Source: Stagnihabitans lacustris (GTDB taxonomy: Bacteria; Pseudomonadota; Alphaproteobacteria; Rhodobacterales; Rhodobacteraceae). From it: a DNA stretch of 64,000 bases. The DNA lies in contig NZ_JAPDGS010000007.1 of assembly GCF_025950525.1 (NCBI RefSeq), forward strand, positions 62,001 to 126,000, written 5' to 3'. Below, piece by piece: positions 29,433-37,882 of the stretch (positions within the stretch are counted from its first letter, which is position 1; each line of letters opens with the position of its first letter). Position numbers and translations under genes: made by a program. The notes under the pieces were generated by a model, which was given only the letters and a program-made list of their open reading frames with translations, made no database searches and was not told the origin of the DNA.

Positions 29433-30970
29433 TCTGCAGCCATCCTTATACGGTCGAAACGGGGGGCGTCGGGGACGACCTGAGCCATGATCTCGGCCGT
29501 GCCGATCACGCCGGGGACGCCCGCGCCGGGATGCGTGCCGGCGCCCACCAGATACAGGCCCGGCACCTCCTCTGACAGGTTATGCGGGCGGAACCAGGCC
29601 GATTGCAGGATGCGCGGCTCGATCGAGAACCCCGCGCCGAAGGGGGAGAGATAACGCGATTCGAAGGTCTTGGGCGTGAAGCACAGGCTTTCGGTCAGGT
29701 GATCGCCCAGGCCCGGAAGCAAGCGTTCCTCCAGCACCTTTTGCACCTTTTGGCGGTAGGGCTCTACCTCGGTCTCCCAATCGGTCCCGCCGTGGCCCAG
29801 ATGCGGCACAGGGGACAGGGCATAGAAGGTGTCATCCCCCGGACCGGCGCAGGACGGGTCGGTGACGGAAGGCCTATGGACATAAAGGCTCATGTCCGGA
29901 GCAAGGCGGCCCTTTTGGAAGATGTCGCGGATATGGGGGCGATAGCGGGGGCCGACCAGGATCGTGTGGTGGTCCACGTCGCGCCATTTGGCCCGCGTTC
30001 CCTTGGTGCCGAAATACCAGACGAAAAGCCCCATCGACCAGCGCTGGCGCTTCAGTTTCGCATCGGTCCAGCGGTGGCGGTCGTGGCCGCGCAACAGCCG
30101 CCCATAGGTGTGGCCCGCATCGGCATTGGACACGATGACCGGCGCCCGCATCTCGGTCCCGTCCAGCATCCTGACGCCCACCGCGCGGCCCTGTTCCACC
30201 AGGATCTCGTCGGCCTCGTGGTTTTGCAGGACCTGACCGCCCTGGGCCTGGATCACCCGCACCATGGCCGAAGCTATCGCCTGCACCCCGCCCATGGCGT
30301 AATGGACGCCGAAAGCGCGCTCCAGATGGCTGACCAGGGCATACATCGAGGTCACATGAAAAGGATCGCCGCCGATGAAGAGCGGGTGGAACGACAGCGC
30401 AAACCGCAGCCGCGGGTCGCGGACCCGAGAGGCCGCATGGGCATAGACCGACCGGTCGGCCCGCAAAAGCGCAAAGCGGGGCAGGGCCTTGATCAGGTCC
30501 ATCAGCTTGTGCATCGGCTTGCGGCCAAGGTCTTGATAGCCGAAGTGATAGCGCGCCTCGGCGTCCTTCAGGAACTTGTCAAAGCCCGCGACATCGGCGG
30601 GGGCCAGACGCGCGACCTCGGCCCGGTTGGCGGCATCGTCGGCGCGGGGGGCAAAGCGGCTGCCATCGGTCCAGCGGATCTCATAGAACGGGTCCATGGC
30701 CACCAGCTTCACATCGGCATCGAAATCGCGGCCACAGGCGGCCCAGAGGTCGCGCAGGCCCTCCGGCACCGTGACGATGGTGGGGCCAAGGTCGAATCGG
30801 TGGCCGCCTTGGGTGATGGACGATCCCCGCCCGCCGGGCCGGTCCAGCTTGTCCAGCACCGTGACGCGGTAGCCTTTCGCGCCAAGGCGCATGGCGGCGG
30901 CAAGGCCTCCAAGCCCCGCGCCGATGACGATGGCAGAGGACGGGTCGGGATGGGTGGGGGAATGGCGCAT
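29429..30970 (-). CDS. crtI: Phytoene desaturase (neurosporene-forming)
   Basis: 513 residues from the ATG at 30970. FAD motif AIVIGAGLGGLAAAMRLGAK at about residues 13-32, DRPGGRGSS, and C-terminal GLYLVGAGTHPGAGVPGVIG. In Rhodobacter the enzyme makes three desaturations to neurosporene. No Shine-Dalgarno precedes the ATG, and the best promoter (TTGTAA, 16-bp spacer, TATCAT at 30977-30982) would start the mRNA at about the ATG, so it may be leaderless. A PpsR motif overlaps this promoter. Confidence 0.95.
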   Translation of the reverse strand: MRHSPTHPDPSSAIVIGAGLGGLAAAMRLGAKGYRVTVLDKLDRPGGRGSSITQGGHRFDLGPTIVTVPEGLRDLWAACGRDFDADVKLVAMDPFYEIRWTDGSRFAPRADDAANRAEVARLAPADVAGFDKFLKDAEARYHFGYQDLGRKPMHKLMDLIKALPRFALLRADRSVYAHAASRVRDPRLRFALSFHPLFIGGDPFHVTSMYALVSHLERAFGVHYAMGGVQAIASAMVRVIQAQGGQVLQNHEADEILVEQGRAVGVRMLDGTEMRAPVIVSNADAGHTYGRLLRGHDRHRWTDAKLKRQRWSMGLFVWYFGTKGTRAKWRDVDHHTILVGPRYRPHIRDIFQKGRLAPDMSLYVHRPSVTDPSCAGPGDDTFYALSPVPHLGHGGTDWETEVEPYRQKVQKVLEERLLPGLGDHLTESLCFTPKTFESRYLSPFGAGFSIEPRILQSAWFRPHNLSEEVPGLYLVGAGTHPGAGVPGVIGTAEIMAQVVPDAPRFDRIRMAAE

Positions 30971-30985
30971 GGTTGGATGATAAAC

Positions 30986-31003
30986 TGTCCAGTTCAATTT
31001 ACA
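30986..31003. promoter_or_regulatory. PpsR/CrtJ operator at crtI
   Basis: TGT-N12-ACA with TGTCC and TTACA arms, 15-33 bp upstream of the crtI ATG on the minus strand, between the suggested -10 (30977-30982) and -35 of crtI. Confidence 0.8.
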
Positions 31004-31060
31004 ACTCTTTCGATGCGTCATGGAAAATCCGGGATTTCCCTTTCAAATCGGCAAAAGGAC

Positions 31061-31078
31061 TGTAAGATAAATCTGACA
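31061..31078. promoter_or_regulatory. PpsR/CrtJ operator at crtA
   Basis: TGT-N12-ACA with TGTAA and TGACA arms. A TAAGAT hexamer (31063-31068), the same -10 as at bchC, lies inside it, so PpsR would block crtA initiation. The centre is 75 bp from the crtI site, suitable for cooperative binding across the divergent spacer. Confidence 0.82.
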
Positions 31079-31096
31079 CAACCGAGGGGAAGCGCC

Positions 31097-31801
31097 ATTC
31101 CCACCACCAGTCTGACCCTTTTCGCCCATGAGGGCGCGGGCTCCCGGCTTTGGGGGCTTTCCCGCATGGGGTTGGCCCGGGGCGCGCTTGCCGCCACCCC
31201 CGGCCTGACCTTCGCGAAACTCTGCGGGGCGGGGTCGGGCCATGGTTTCGCCTTCCGCCCCGATGGCCGCGTCTGGGCGATCCTGGCGGGGTGGGAGAGC
31301 CTGGAGGCCGCCCGCCTTGGTTTGAACTCCCCCCTCTGGACCCGCTGGCGCGCCCGCGCCGTTGAGGCCTGGTCGGTGCTGCTGCGGCCCTTGTCGGCGC
31401 GAGGCACCTGGGGCGGGGCGCAGCCCTTTGCCGCCACCCCTGACCCCACGGCGCAAGGCCCCTTTGCCGTCCTGACCCGCGCCAGCCTGCGGCCCCGCAG
31501 CCTGCCCGCCTTTTGGGCCCGCGTGCCGGAAGTGGGCGACCGCATCGCCGCCAATCCCGATGTTCTGTTCAAGATCGGCCTCGGGGAAGTGCCGCTGCTG
31601 CACCAGGTCACGTTCTCGATCTGGCCCGACCTTGCCGCCATGACACGCTTTGCCCATGCCCCCGGCCCCCATGCTTCGGCCGTGGCGCAGGTGCGTCAGG
31701 GCGGCTGGTTTACTGAGGAACTCTATGCCCGCTTCCAGGTTGTGGAAGATCACGGAACCTGGGGCGGCCGCGCGCCCCTCTGCGAAAGGATACCGGCATG
31801 A
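31097..31801 (+). CDS. crtA: Spheroidene monooxygenase
   Basis: 234 residues if translation begins at the ATT at 31097. The protein (LTLFAHEGAGSRLWGLSRMG near the start) matches CrtA, which oxidises spheroidene to spheroidenone in the presence of oxygen. The conserved N-terminus begins right after 31097, no ATG, GTG or TTG is in frame there, and GAGGGGA (31084-31090) is 6 bases from the ATT. The only upstream ATG (31013) has no Shine-Dalgarno, lies before the -10 and would put the PpsR operator inside the gene; the next ATG (31168) would delete conserved residues. The stop overlaps bchI as ATGA. Confidence 0.88.
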   Translation: MPTTSLTLFAHEGAGSRLWGLSRMGLARGALAATPGLTFAKLCGAGSGHGFAFRPDGRVWAILAGWESLEAARLGLNSPLWTRWRARAVEAWSVLLRPLSARGTWGGAQPFAATPDPTAQGPFAVLTRASLRPRSLPAFWARVPEVGDRIAANPDVLFKIGLGEVPLLHQVTFSIWPDLAAMTRFAHAPGPHASAVAQVRQGGWFTEELYARFQVVEDHGTWGGRAPLCERIPA

Positions 31802-32838
31802 CGCAAGCCGCACCGCAACTGGCGCCCCTTTCGCGCCGCCCAACCTATCCGTTTTCCGCCATCGTCGGCCAAGAGGCGATGAAACAGGCGCTGGTCCTGG
31901 CGGCGGTCGAGCCCGCCTTGGGTGGCGTGCTGATCTTTGGCGACCGCGGAACGGGGAAATCGACCGCCGTGCGCGCCCTGGCCGCTTTGCTGCCGATGAT
32001 CGAGGCGGTGGCGGGCTGCCCGGTGAACTCTCCGCGCGTCGATATGGTGCCCGATTGGGCGCGCGTCACCGACCTGACCCTGGTGAAGAAACCGACGCCG
32101 GTGGTCGATCTGCCCCTGGGCGTGACCGAAGATCGGGTGGTCGGCGCCCTGGACATCGAACGCGCCATTTCGCGCGGCGAAAAGGCCTATGAGCCGGGGC
32201 TTCTGGCGCGGGCCAATCGCGGCTTTCTGTATATCGACGAGGTCAACCTTCTGGAGGATCACATCGTCGATCTGCTGCTGGACGTGGCGCAGTCTGGCGA
32301 AAACGTGGTCGAACGCGACGGGCTGTCGATCCGCCATCCGGCGCGGTTTGTGCTGGTGGGGTCAGGCAACCCCGAGGAAGGGGAACTGCGCCCCCAGCTG
32401 ATCGACCGTTTCGGCCTCTCGGTCGAGGTGACGACCCCGCGCGAGCCGAAGGAACGTGTCGAGGTCCTGATCCGCCGCGACACCTATGACCGCGATCCGC
32501 AAGCCTTCGCCGCCGCCTGGGGGGCCGAGGATGCCGCCCTGTGCGCCCGCATCCTGGCCGCCCGCGCCAGGATTGCTGCGATCGAGGCGCCCTCGCCGGT
32601 GCTCTATGACTGCGCGACGCTTTGTCTGGCGGTCGGCGCCGATGGCTTGCGCGGCGAACTGACGCTGCTGAAGGCCGCGCGTGCCATGGCGGCGCTGGAG
32701 GGGGCTGCGAAAGTCACCCGCGCCCATCTGCGCGCCGTGGCCCCGATGGTCCTGACCCACCGCCTGCGCCGCGACCCCTTGGACGAGGCGGGGCAGGGCG
32801 CCCGCATCAGCCGCATCCTGGCCGAGCATCTGCCGTGA
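31798..32838 (+). CDS. bchI: Magnesium chelatase ATPase subunit I
   Basis: 346 residues, AAA+ ATPase with Walker A GDRGTGKST at about residues 44-52 and Walker B FLYIDEVNLL at about 142-151. Forms the ring with BchD that drives Mg insertion by BchH. ATG overlaps the crtA stop; its stop overlaps the bchD GTG. Confidence 0.97.
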   Translation: MTQAAPQLAPLSRRPTYPFSAIVGQEAMKQALVLAAVEPALGGVLIFGDRGTGKSTAVRALAALLPMIEAVAGCPVNSPRVDMVPDWARVTDLTLVKKPTPVVDLPLGVTEDRVVGALDIERAISRGEKAYEPGLLARANRGFLYIDEVNLLEDHIVDLLLDVAQSGENVVERDGLSIRHPARFVLVGSGNPEEGELRPQLIDRFGLSVEVTTPREPKERVEVLIRRDTYDRDPQAFAAAWGAEDAALCARILAARARIAAIEAPSPVLYDCATLCLAVGADGLRGELTLLKAARAMAALEGAAKVTRAHLRAVAPMVLTHRLRRDPLDEAGQGARISRILAEHLP

Positions 32839-34475
32839 CCGAGACACCGCTGTCCCGGGCGCTGGCCGCTTTTGCGCTGGACCCCTGCGCTTTGGGCGGG
32901 CTGTGGCTGTATGGTCGCGCCTCGCCCTTGCGCGATCAGGTGCTTGGCGCGCTGACCGGGGCGCTGCCTTTGCCGCAGCGCCGCATCCATCCGGCGATCC
33001 AGGATGAGGCCCTGCAGGGCGGCATGGACCTGGCGCTGACGCTGCAGGCCGGGCGGCGGATCACGCGACCCGGCATCCTGTCGAACCCCGCCGTGTTGAT
33101 CGTGCCCATGGCCGAACGCGTGGGGCCGGGCCTGGCCGCGCGGCTGGCGCAGGCGCTGGATCAGGGCCGCCATGCGCTGGTGGCGCTGGACGAAAGTGCG
33201 GGTCCCGACGAGGCGCTGGCCCCGGCGCTGGCGGATCGGATGGGGATATTCCTGGACCTGTCGACCGCCCCGCCCGAAGATCTGGTGCTGCCCGACCTTG
33301 ACCCGGCCCGCCGTGGTCTGCCTTTGGTCGAACTGCCCCAGGGCGGCGCTGCCGATCTGGTGCGGGCCGCGCAGGCCCTGGGGATTGCCCCCCTGCGCGG
33401 GCTTTTGGCGGCCCTTGCGCTGGCGCGGGCGCTTGCGGCTTTGGACGGCGTCGCCCTTGCCACGGCGGCGCATTTGGCCGAGGCCGCGGCCCTGGCGCTG
33501 TCCCACCGCGCGCGCCCTGTGGACGAGGCCGATGCGGAACCCGAGATGCCGCCCGATATGCCTGACGATACACCCTCCGAGGCCAAGGGCGAACCGCAGG
33601 ACCTGTCGCTGTCGGACATGATCATCGCGGCCACCCGCGCTCAACTGCCGCCCGGCCTGCTGGAGCGGTTGGCCCAAGGCCCCGCGCGGATGGCGCAGGG
33701 TGGCAAGGGGGCGGGTCAGGTCAAATCCGGCAACCGCCATGGCCGCCCCCTGTCGGCGCGCCCTGGCCGGCCCGAGACCCCGGCAGCGCTGGACCTGTTG
33801 GCGACGTTGCGCGCCGCGGCACCGTGGCAAAGCCTGCGCCGGGCCGAGGACCCGCGGCCCCTGGCGCTGCTTCTGCGGCCTTCAGACTTGCGCATCCGGC
33901 GCAGGGCTGAACAATCCGACCGGCTGTTGATCTTTGCGCTGGATGCCTCGGGGTCATCAGCGGTGGCGCGTCTGGCCGAGGCCAAGGGCGCGGTCGAACT
34001 CTTTTTGGCCGAGGCCTATGTGAAACGCGATCACGTGGCGCTTTTGTCGTTTCGCAACACGGGGGCAGAGCTGCTTTTGCCGCCGACGCGGTCCTTGGCG
34101 CGCACCAAGGCGCGGTTGGCGGGGATGCCGGGGGGCGGGGGCACGCCCTTGGCCGCCGGGCTGGACCTGGGCCTTGCGACCGCGCTTCAGGCGCGGCGGC
34201 GCGGCATGACGCCCATGCTGGCGGTGCTGACCGACGGGCGCGGCAACATTGACCGCGCCGGGAGCCCGGGGCGCGCAGGCGCCGAGGTCGATGCGCTGCA
34301 GGCCGCAAGGGCGATCCGCGCCGCGGGTCTGGCCTGTCTGGTGCTGGATGTCAGCCAGCGCCCGCAGCCGGAGCTTGCGATGCTGGCGGCCACGATGGGC
34401 GCGCGGTATCTGGCCCTGCCGCGGGCCCAGGCCGGGACACTGGCCCGCACCCTGACCGCAGCGCTGCCGGACTGA
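32835..34475 (+). CDS. bchD: Magnesium chelatase subunit D
   Basis: 546 residues from a GTG overlapping the bchI stop. A degenerate AAA+ domain (about 1-220) without a normal Walker A is followed by an acidic, proline-rich linker (EADAEPEMPPDMPDD) and a C-terminal von Willebrand A domain with the MIDAS pattern DASGSSA. Bridges BchI and BchH. Slightly shorter than the 561-residue R. capsulatus protein. Confidence 0.95.
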   Translation: MTETPLSRALAAFALDPCALGGLWLYGRASPLRDQVLGALTGALPLPQRRIHPAIQDEALQGGMDLALTLQAGRRITRPGILSNPAVLIVPMAERVGPGLAARLAQALDQGRHALVALDESAGPDEALAPALADRMGIFLDLSTAPPEDLVLPDLDPARRGLPLVELPQGGAADLVRAAQALGIAPLRGLLAALALARALAALDGVALATAAHLAEAAALALSHRARPVDEADAEPEMPPDMPDDTPSEAKGEPQDLSLSDMIIAATRAQLPPGLLERLAQGPARMAQGGKGAGQVKSGNRHGRPLSARPGRPETPAALDLLATLRAAAPWQSLRRAEDPRPLALLLRPSDLRIRRRAEQSDRLLIFALDASGSSAVARLAEAKGAVELFLAEAYVKRDHVALLSFRNTGAELLLPPTRSLARTKARLAGMPGGGGTPLAAGLDLGLATALQARRRGMTPMLAVLTDGRGNIDRAGSPGRAGAEVDALQAARAIRAAGLACLVLDVSQRPQPELAMLAATMGARYLALPRAQAGTLARTLTAALPD

Positions 34476-34476
34476 G

Positions 34477-35349
34477 ATGACCCGTGAGACCCCTCCCAAA
34501 AACTGGCCGCAAGCGGAGTTCGGCCGCCGCGTGACGCTTGCGCCGCATCGTTGGTGGCTGGTCGAGCGCGGGCCCAAGGATGCGCCCGTCGTGCTGTTGC
34601 TGCATGGCACCGGCGCCTCGGGCCATTCCTTCCGCCGTCTGGCTGATGGGCTGCAGGCGCGCTTTCGCGTCATCATCCCTGACCTGCCGGGCCAGGGCTT
34701 CAGCGCCAGCCGCGCCTTTCACGCCATGACGCTGGACGCCATGGCCGAGGACCTTTGGCGGCTGATGGACCATATCGGCGCGGCCCCTGTCGCGGTGATC
34801 GGCCATTCGGCGGGGGCCGCGATTGCGCTGCGCCTGGCCGAGATGCGCCCCCTGCAGGTCGTGGGCATCAACGCGGCGCTGGGGTCTTTTGACGGGCTGG
34901 CGGCGGTGCTGTTCCCCGCCATCGCCCGGACGCTGGCGGCGGCGCCCTTTGCGGCGCGGATGGCCTCGGGGCTTTGGGGGCGGCCTGCCACCGTGGCGCG
35001 GCTTCTGGCAGGGACGGGGTCGCCCCTGGATGCCGAGGGGCGGGGGCAATATCTGACGCTGGTGCAGGACCCGGGCCATGTCGCGGGGACTTTGGCCATG
35101 ATGGCGGGGTGGCAACTGGCGCCGCTTTTGTCCCGCCTGCCGGCGCTTCGGGTGCCGGTCTGGCTGATCGCCTCGGCCCAGGATCGCGCCGTGCCGCCCA
35201 AAGTGTCCGAGGACGCCGCCGCCCTTATCCCCGGGTGCCGTTACACTCTGCTGCCCCAAGGCGGCCATTTGCCGCAGGAAGAGGCCCAGGATGGGCTGGC
35301 CGCCCTGATCCTGCCCCACTTGCCAATGGCCGCTTTCGCCCCAGTTTAA
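34477..35349 (+). CDS. bchO: BchO, alpha/beta hydrolase associated with Mg chelatase
   Basis: 290 residues, alpha/beta-hydrolase fold with LLLHGTGASG oxyanion-type loop, nucleophile elbow GHSAG (about residues 109-113) and a C-terminal GGHLP. BchO is conserved in bchIDO operons of purple bacteria; its substrate is not established. Starts 1 bp after the bchD stop. Confidence 0.92.
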   Translation: MTRETPPKNWPQAEFGRRVTLAPHRWWLVERGPKDAPVVLLLHGTGASGHSFRRLADGLQARFRVIIPDLPGQGFSASRAFHAMTLDAMAEDLWRLMDHIGAAPVAVIGHSAGAAIALRLAEMRPLQVVGINAALGSFDGLAAVLFPAIARTLAAAPFAARMASGLWGRPATVARLLAGTGSPLDAEGRGQYLTLVQDPGHVAGTLAMMAGWQLAPLLSRLPALRVPVWLIASAQDRAVPPKVSEDAAALIPGCRYTLLPQGGHLPQEEAQDGLAALILPHLPMAAFAPV

Positions 35350-35353
35350 GCGC

Positions 35354-36700
35354 ATGGCAAAACCCGGCGACCGCTCCCGCTCCGTCCCCCAAGCCCGCCT
35401 TGCGCGGCTTGCGGCCTTTGGTCAACTGGCAACCGGCGTCGCGGGCGGCGTTCTGGGCGAGGGGCTGCGGCGCCTGGCCAAAGGCGAGCGTCCGCAGCTG
35501 TCGGACCTGCTGTTGACGCCCGCCAATGCGCTGCGGGTGACGGAACAGCTGTCGCGGCTGCGCGGGGCTGCGATGAAACTGGGGCAGATGCTGTCGCTGG
35601 ATGCGGGCGACCTGCTGCCGGCCGAGCTGACCGCGATCCTGGCCCGGCTGCGCGACGATGGCCATGTCATGCCCGCGGGCCAGCTGCAAAAGGTGCTGTC
35701 GACGGCCTGGGGGCCGGATTGGCGGCAGAACTTCACCAGCTTCGACATGGTGCCGATTGCCGCGGCCTCGATTGGTCAGGTCCACCGGGCGCGGCTGAAG
35801 GATGGGCGCGACCTTGCGGTCAAGGTGCAATATCCGGGCGTTAGGGCCTCGATTGACGCCGATATCGACAATGTGGCGACCCTGCTGCGGATGTCTGGCC
35901 TGCTGCCCGCGGGTCTGGACATCGCGCCGCTTCTGGCCGAGGCGAAACGCCAGCTGCACGAAGAGGCGGATTACCTGCGCGAGGCCGCCATGATGCGGCG
36001 TTATGGCGCGCTTTTGGCGGGCGATGACCGGTTCATCGTGCCGCAGCCCCATGACGCCCTGGTCACGCGCGACGTCTTGCCGATGGATTTCATCCTGGGC
36101 GGTCCGATCGAGTCGCTTGCGACCGCGCCTGGCCGTCAAAAGGCGCTGGAGTCGTTGTTGGATCTGGTCCTGGCAGAGCTTTTCGACTTTGGCCTGATGC
36201 AGACCGACCCGAATTTCGCGAATTACCGCTGGCAGGCGGGGACGGGGCGGATCGTGCTGCTGGATTTCGGCGCCGCGCGCGAGGTGGCGCCGGGGGTGGC
36301 CGCGGGCTATCGCGGGCTGATGGCGGCGGGGCTGGACCGTGACCCTGCCGCGATCAAAGCCGCGCTTTTGGCCATGGGCTTTGCCTCGCCCGCGCTGTTG
36401 GCGCGCCATGGGGCGACCATCGACCGGATGATCGCGGTGCTTTTGGCCCATATCGCCGCCAGCCCCGCGCTTTTTGCCTTTGCCGACCGCAGCTTTGTCG
36501 CCCGCCTGCGCACCGAGGCGACAGGCATCGGCGCCGACCGCGCCGCCTGGGTCCTGCCCCCCGCCGAAACGCTGTTCGTCCAGCGCAAGATCAGCGGCAT
36601 GGCGCTTTTGTGCGTGCGGATGGGGGCGGAATTGCCGCTGTTGCAGATGCTGCAGCGGCACAGGACCGGGATGGTTGACGGGAGTGCAAGTCACCCCTAG
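35354..36700 (+). CDS. ABC1/UbiB-family atypical kinase-like protein
   Basis: 448 residues of the ABC1/ADCK (COQ8/UbiB) family. The KxGQ motif (AAMKLGQMLSLD), the Ala-rich loop AAASIGQVHRA, a VAIK-like lysine (LAVKVQYPG), and the DPxxxN and DFG-like LLDFGAA motifs are all present. Such proteins are needed for ubiquinone synthesis as ATPases rather than protein kinases. It starts 4 bp after bchO, so it looks like the fifth gene of the crtA-bchIDO operon. A quinone-related role fits photosynthesis but is inference. Confidence 0.88.
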   Translation: MAKPGDRSRSVPQARLARLAAFGQLATGVAGGVLGEGLRRLAKGERPQLSDLLLTPANALRVTEQLSRLRGAAMKLGQMLSLDAGDLLPAELTAILARLRDDGHVMPAGQLQKVLSTAWGPDWRQNFTSFDMVPIAAASIGQVHRARLKDGRDLAVKVQYPGVRASIDADIDNVATLLRMSGLLPAGLDIAPLLAEAKRQLHEEADYLREAAMMRRYGALLAGDDRFIVPQPHDALVTRDVLPMDFILGGPIESLATAPGRQKALESLLDLVLAELFDFGLMQTDPNFANYRWQAGTGRIVLLDFGAAREVAPGVAAGYRGLMAAGLDRDPAAIKAALLAMGFASPALLARHGATIDRMIAVLLAHIAASPALFAFADRSFVARLRTEATGIGADRAAWVLPPAETLFVQRKISGMALLCVRMGAELPLLQMLQRHRTGMVDGSASHP

Positions 36701-36732
36701 GTTGAAAGGGACCGCAAAGCATTTGGTTCCCC

Positions 36733-37308
36733 ATGGTTTTTCTCGTTTCGATCCTGCTGTTCGCGGCGCTGTGCTTCCTGCTGTGGCGCGATCATTTTCG
36801 CCGCCCGCGCCAGACCGAGCGTCGCGCCCGCCCCAGACCCGTCAAACGCTGGGAGACCCTGGCCCGTGACAGCCGGGCCAAAGAGCGTCCCCGCAGGCGC
36901 CGGATCGAAGTCCTGGTCGATGGGTCCAACGTCATGCATTGGCAGGACAATGCGCCGCAGCTGGCCAGCCTGCAGCTGGTGGTCTCTGAACTGACCGCCA
37001 AGGGCTATACGCCCGGCGTGATTTTTGACGCCAATGCGGGCTACAAGCTGTTCGGCCAGTATCGCGACGACTTTTACATGGCGCGCTGCCTGGGCTTGCC
37101 CACCGAACAGGTGCTGGTTGTGCCCAAAGGCCAGCCCGCCGACCGCTTTTTGCTAGAGCTCTCGCGGCGCAGGCAGGCGCCCATCGTGACGCGCGACCGC
37201 TATCGCGACTGGGCCGAGGCTTTCCCCGAGGTCGACGAGCCCGGCCGCCTGATCCTGGGCGGGTTCCGCGAGGGGCGGCCCTGGGTCGACCTGGACCGCG
37301 TGGCCTGA
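36733..37308 (+). CDS. Membrane-anchored NYN/Zc3h12a-like ribonuclease domain protein
   Basis: 191 residues. An N-terminal transmembrane helix (about 2-18) and a basic linker are followed by a NYN/PIN-like domain with the acidic motif EVLVDGSNVMHW at about residues 59-70 and further acidic residues (VIFDANAGY, TRDRYRDW). The family includes Zc3h12a-type endoribonucleases. It follows the ABC1 gene by 32 bp on the same strand. Substrate unknown; an RNA-processing role at the membrane is inferred. Confidence 0.78.
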   Translation: MVFLVSILLFAALCFLLWRDHFRRPRQTERRARPRPVKRWETLARDSRAKERPRRRRIEVLVDGSNVMHWQDNAPQLASLQLVVSELTAKGYTPGVIFDANAGYKLFGQYRDDFYMARCLGLPTEQVLVVPKGQPADRFLLELSRRRQAPIVTRDRYRDWAEAFPEVDEPGRLILGGFREGRPWVDLDRVA

Positions 37309-37309
37309 A

Positions 37310-37328
37310 CGCAGGGCCAACGCCTGCG
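37310..37328 (+). terminator. Possible terminator after the NYN gene
   Basis: CGCAGG (37310-37315) and CCTGCG (37323-37328) form a 6-bp stem directly after the stop, with only a weak T run. It lies between this plus-strand operon and the convergent acetyltransferase gene. Confidence 0.4.
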
Positions 37329-37396
37329 ACCTTTCAGCAAAACGCTTGTGGCGCTGGGTCCACTTGCCTAGCCCGTTGTATACCCCGGGGCCTGGG

Positions 37397-37882
37397 TCAC
37401 AGAAACTTTTGCATCAGGACAAGGTCCATGTGGCGGCCGAACTTCCAACCGGCGTCGCGGATGCGGGCGGCCTCGGCATAGCCCATCGCCAGGTGAAAGG
37501 TGATGCCCGCGGCGTTTTCCGCGCTGACGCCGGCGATCATCTGATGGGCGCCTTCTTCTGTCGCATGGGCCTCAAGCGCGGTCAAAAGGGCGCGGCCCAG
37601 ACCCCGGCCCTGCGCTGTGGGGGCCAGGATGATCGTGTGTTCCATCGTCCGGGAATAGCCAAGGCCCGCGCGGAACTGCGCATAGGACCCAAAGCCCTGG
37701 ATCTCGCCCCCCTCTTCGGCCACCAGAAACCCATGGCCCGCGGTGGTGCGCGCGATGATCAGGTCGGCAACATCCTCGGGGCGTTTGACCAGGGGGTTGA
37801 AGGTGATGGCCGAGCCCTCGATCCAGGGGTTCCAGATCGCGGCGATGGCGGGCGCATCCAGCACGGTGGCGGGACGGATCAT
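37397..37882 (-). CDS. GNAT-family N-acetyltransferase (phosphinothricin acetyltransferase-like)
   Basis: 161 residues, one GNAT domain, with the acetyl-CoA loop APTAQGRGLGRALL and the family-typical start MIRPATVLDAPAIAAIWN. Related to Pat/Bar-type and MddA-like amino-acid-analogue acetyltransferases; the true substrate is unknown. Its start overlaps the VOC gene stop, so the two are co-transcribed. No link to photosynthesis is apparent. Confidence 0.85.
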   Translation of the reverse strand: MIRPATVLDAPAIAAIWNPWIEGSAITFNPLVKRPEDVADLIIARTTAGHGFLVAEEGGEIQGFGSYAQFRAGLGYSRTMEHTIILAPTAQGRGLGRALLTALEAHATEEGAHQMIAGVSAENAAGITFHLAMGYAEAARIRDAGWKFGRHMDLVLMQKFL

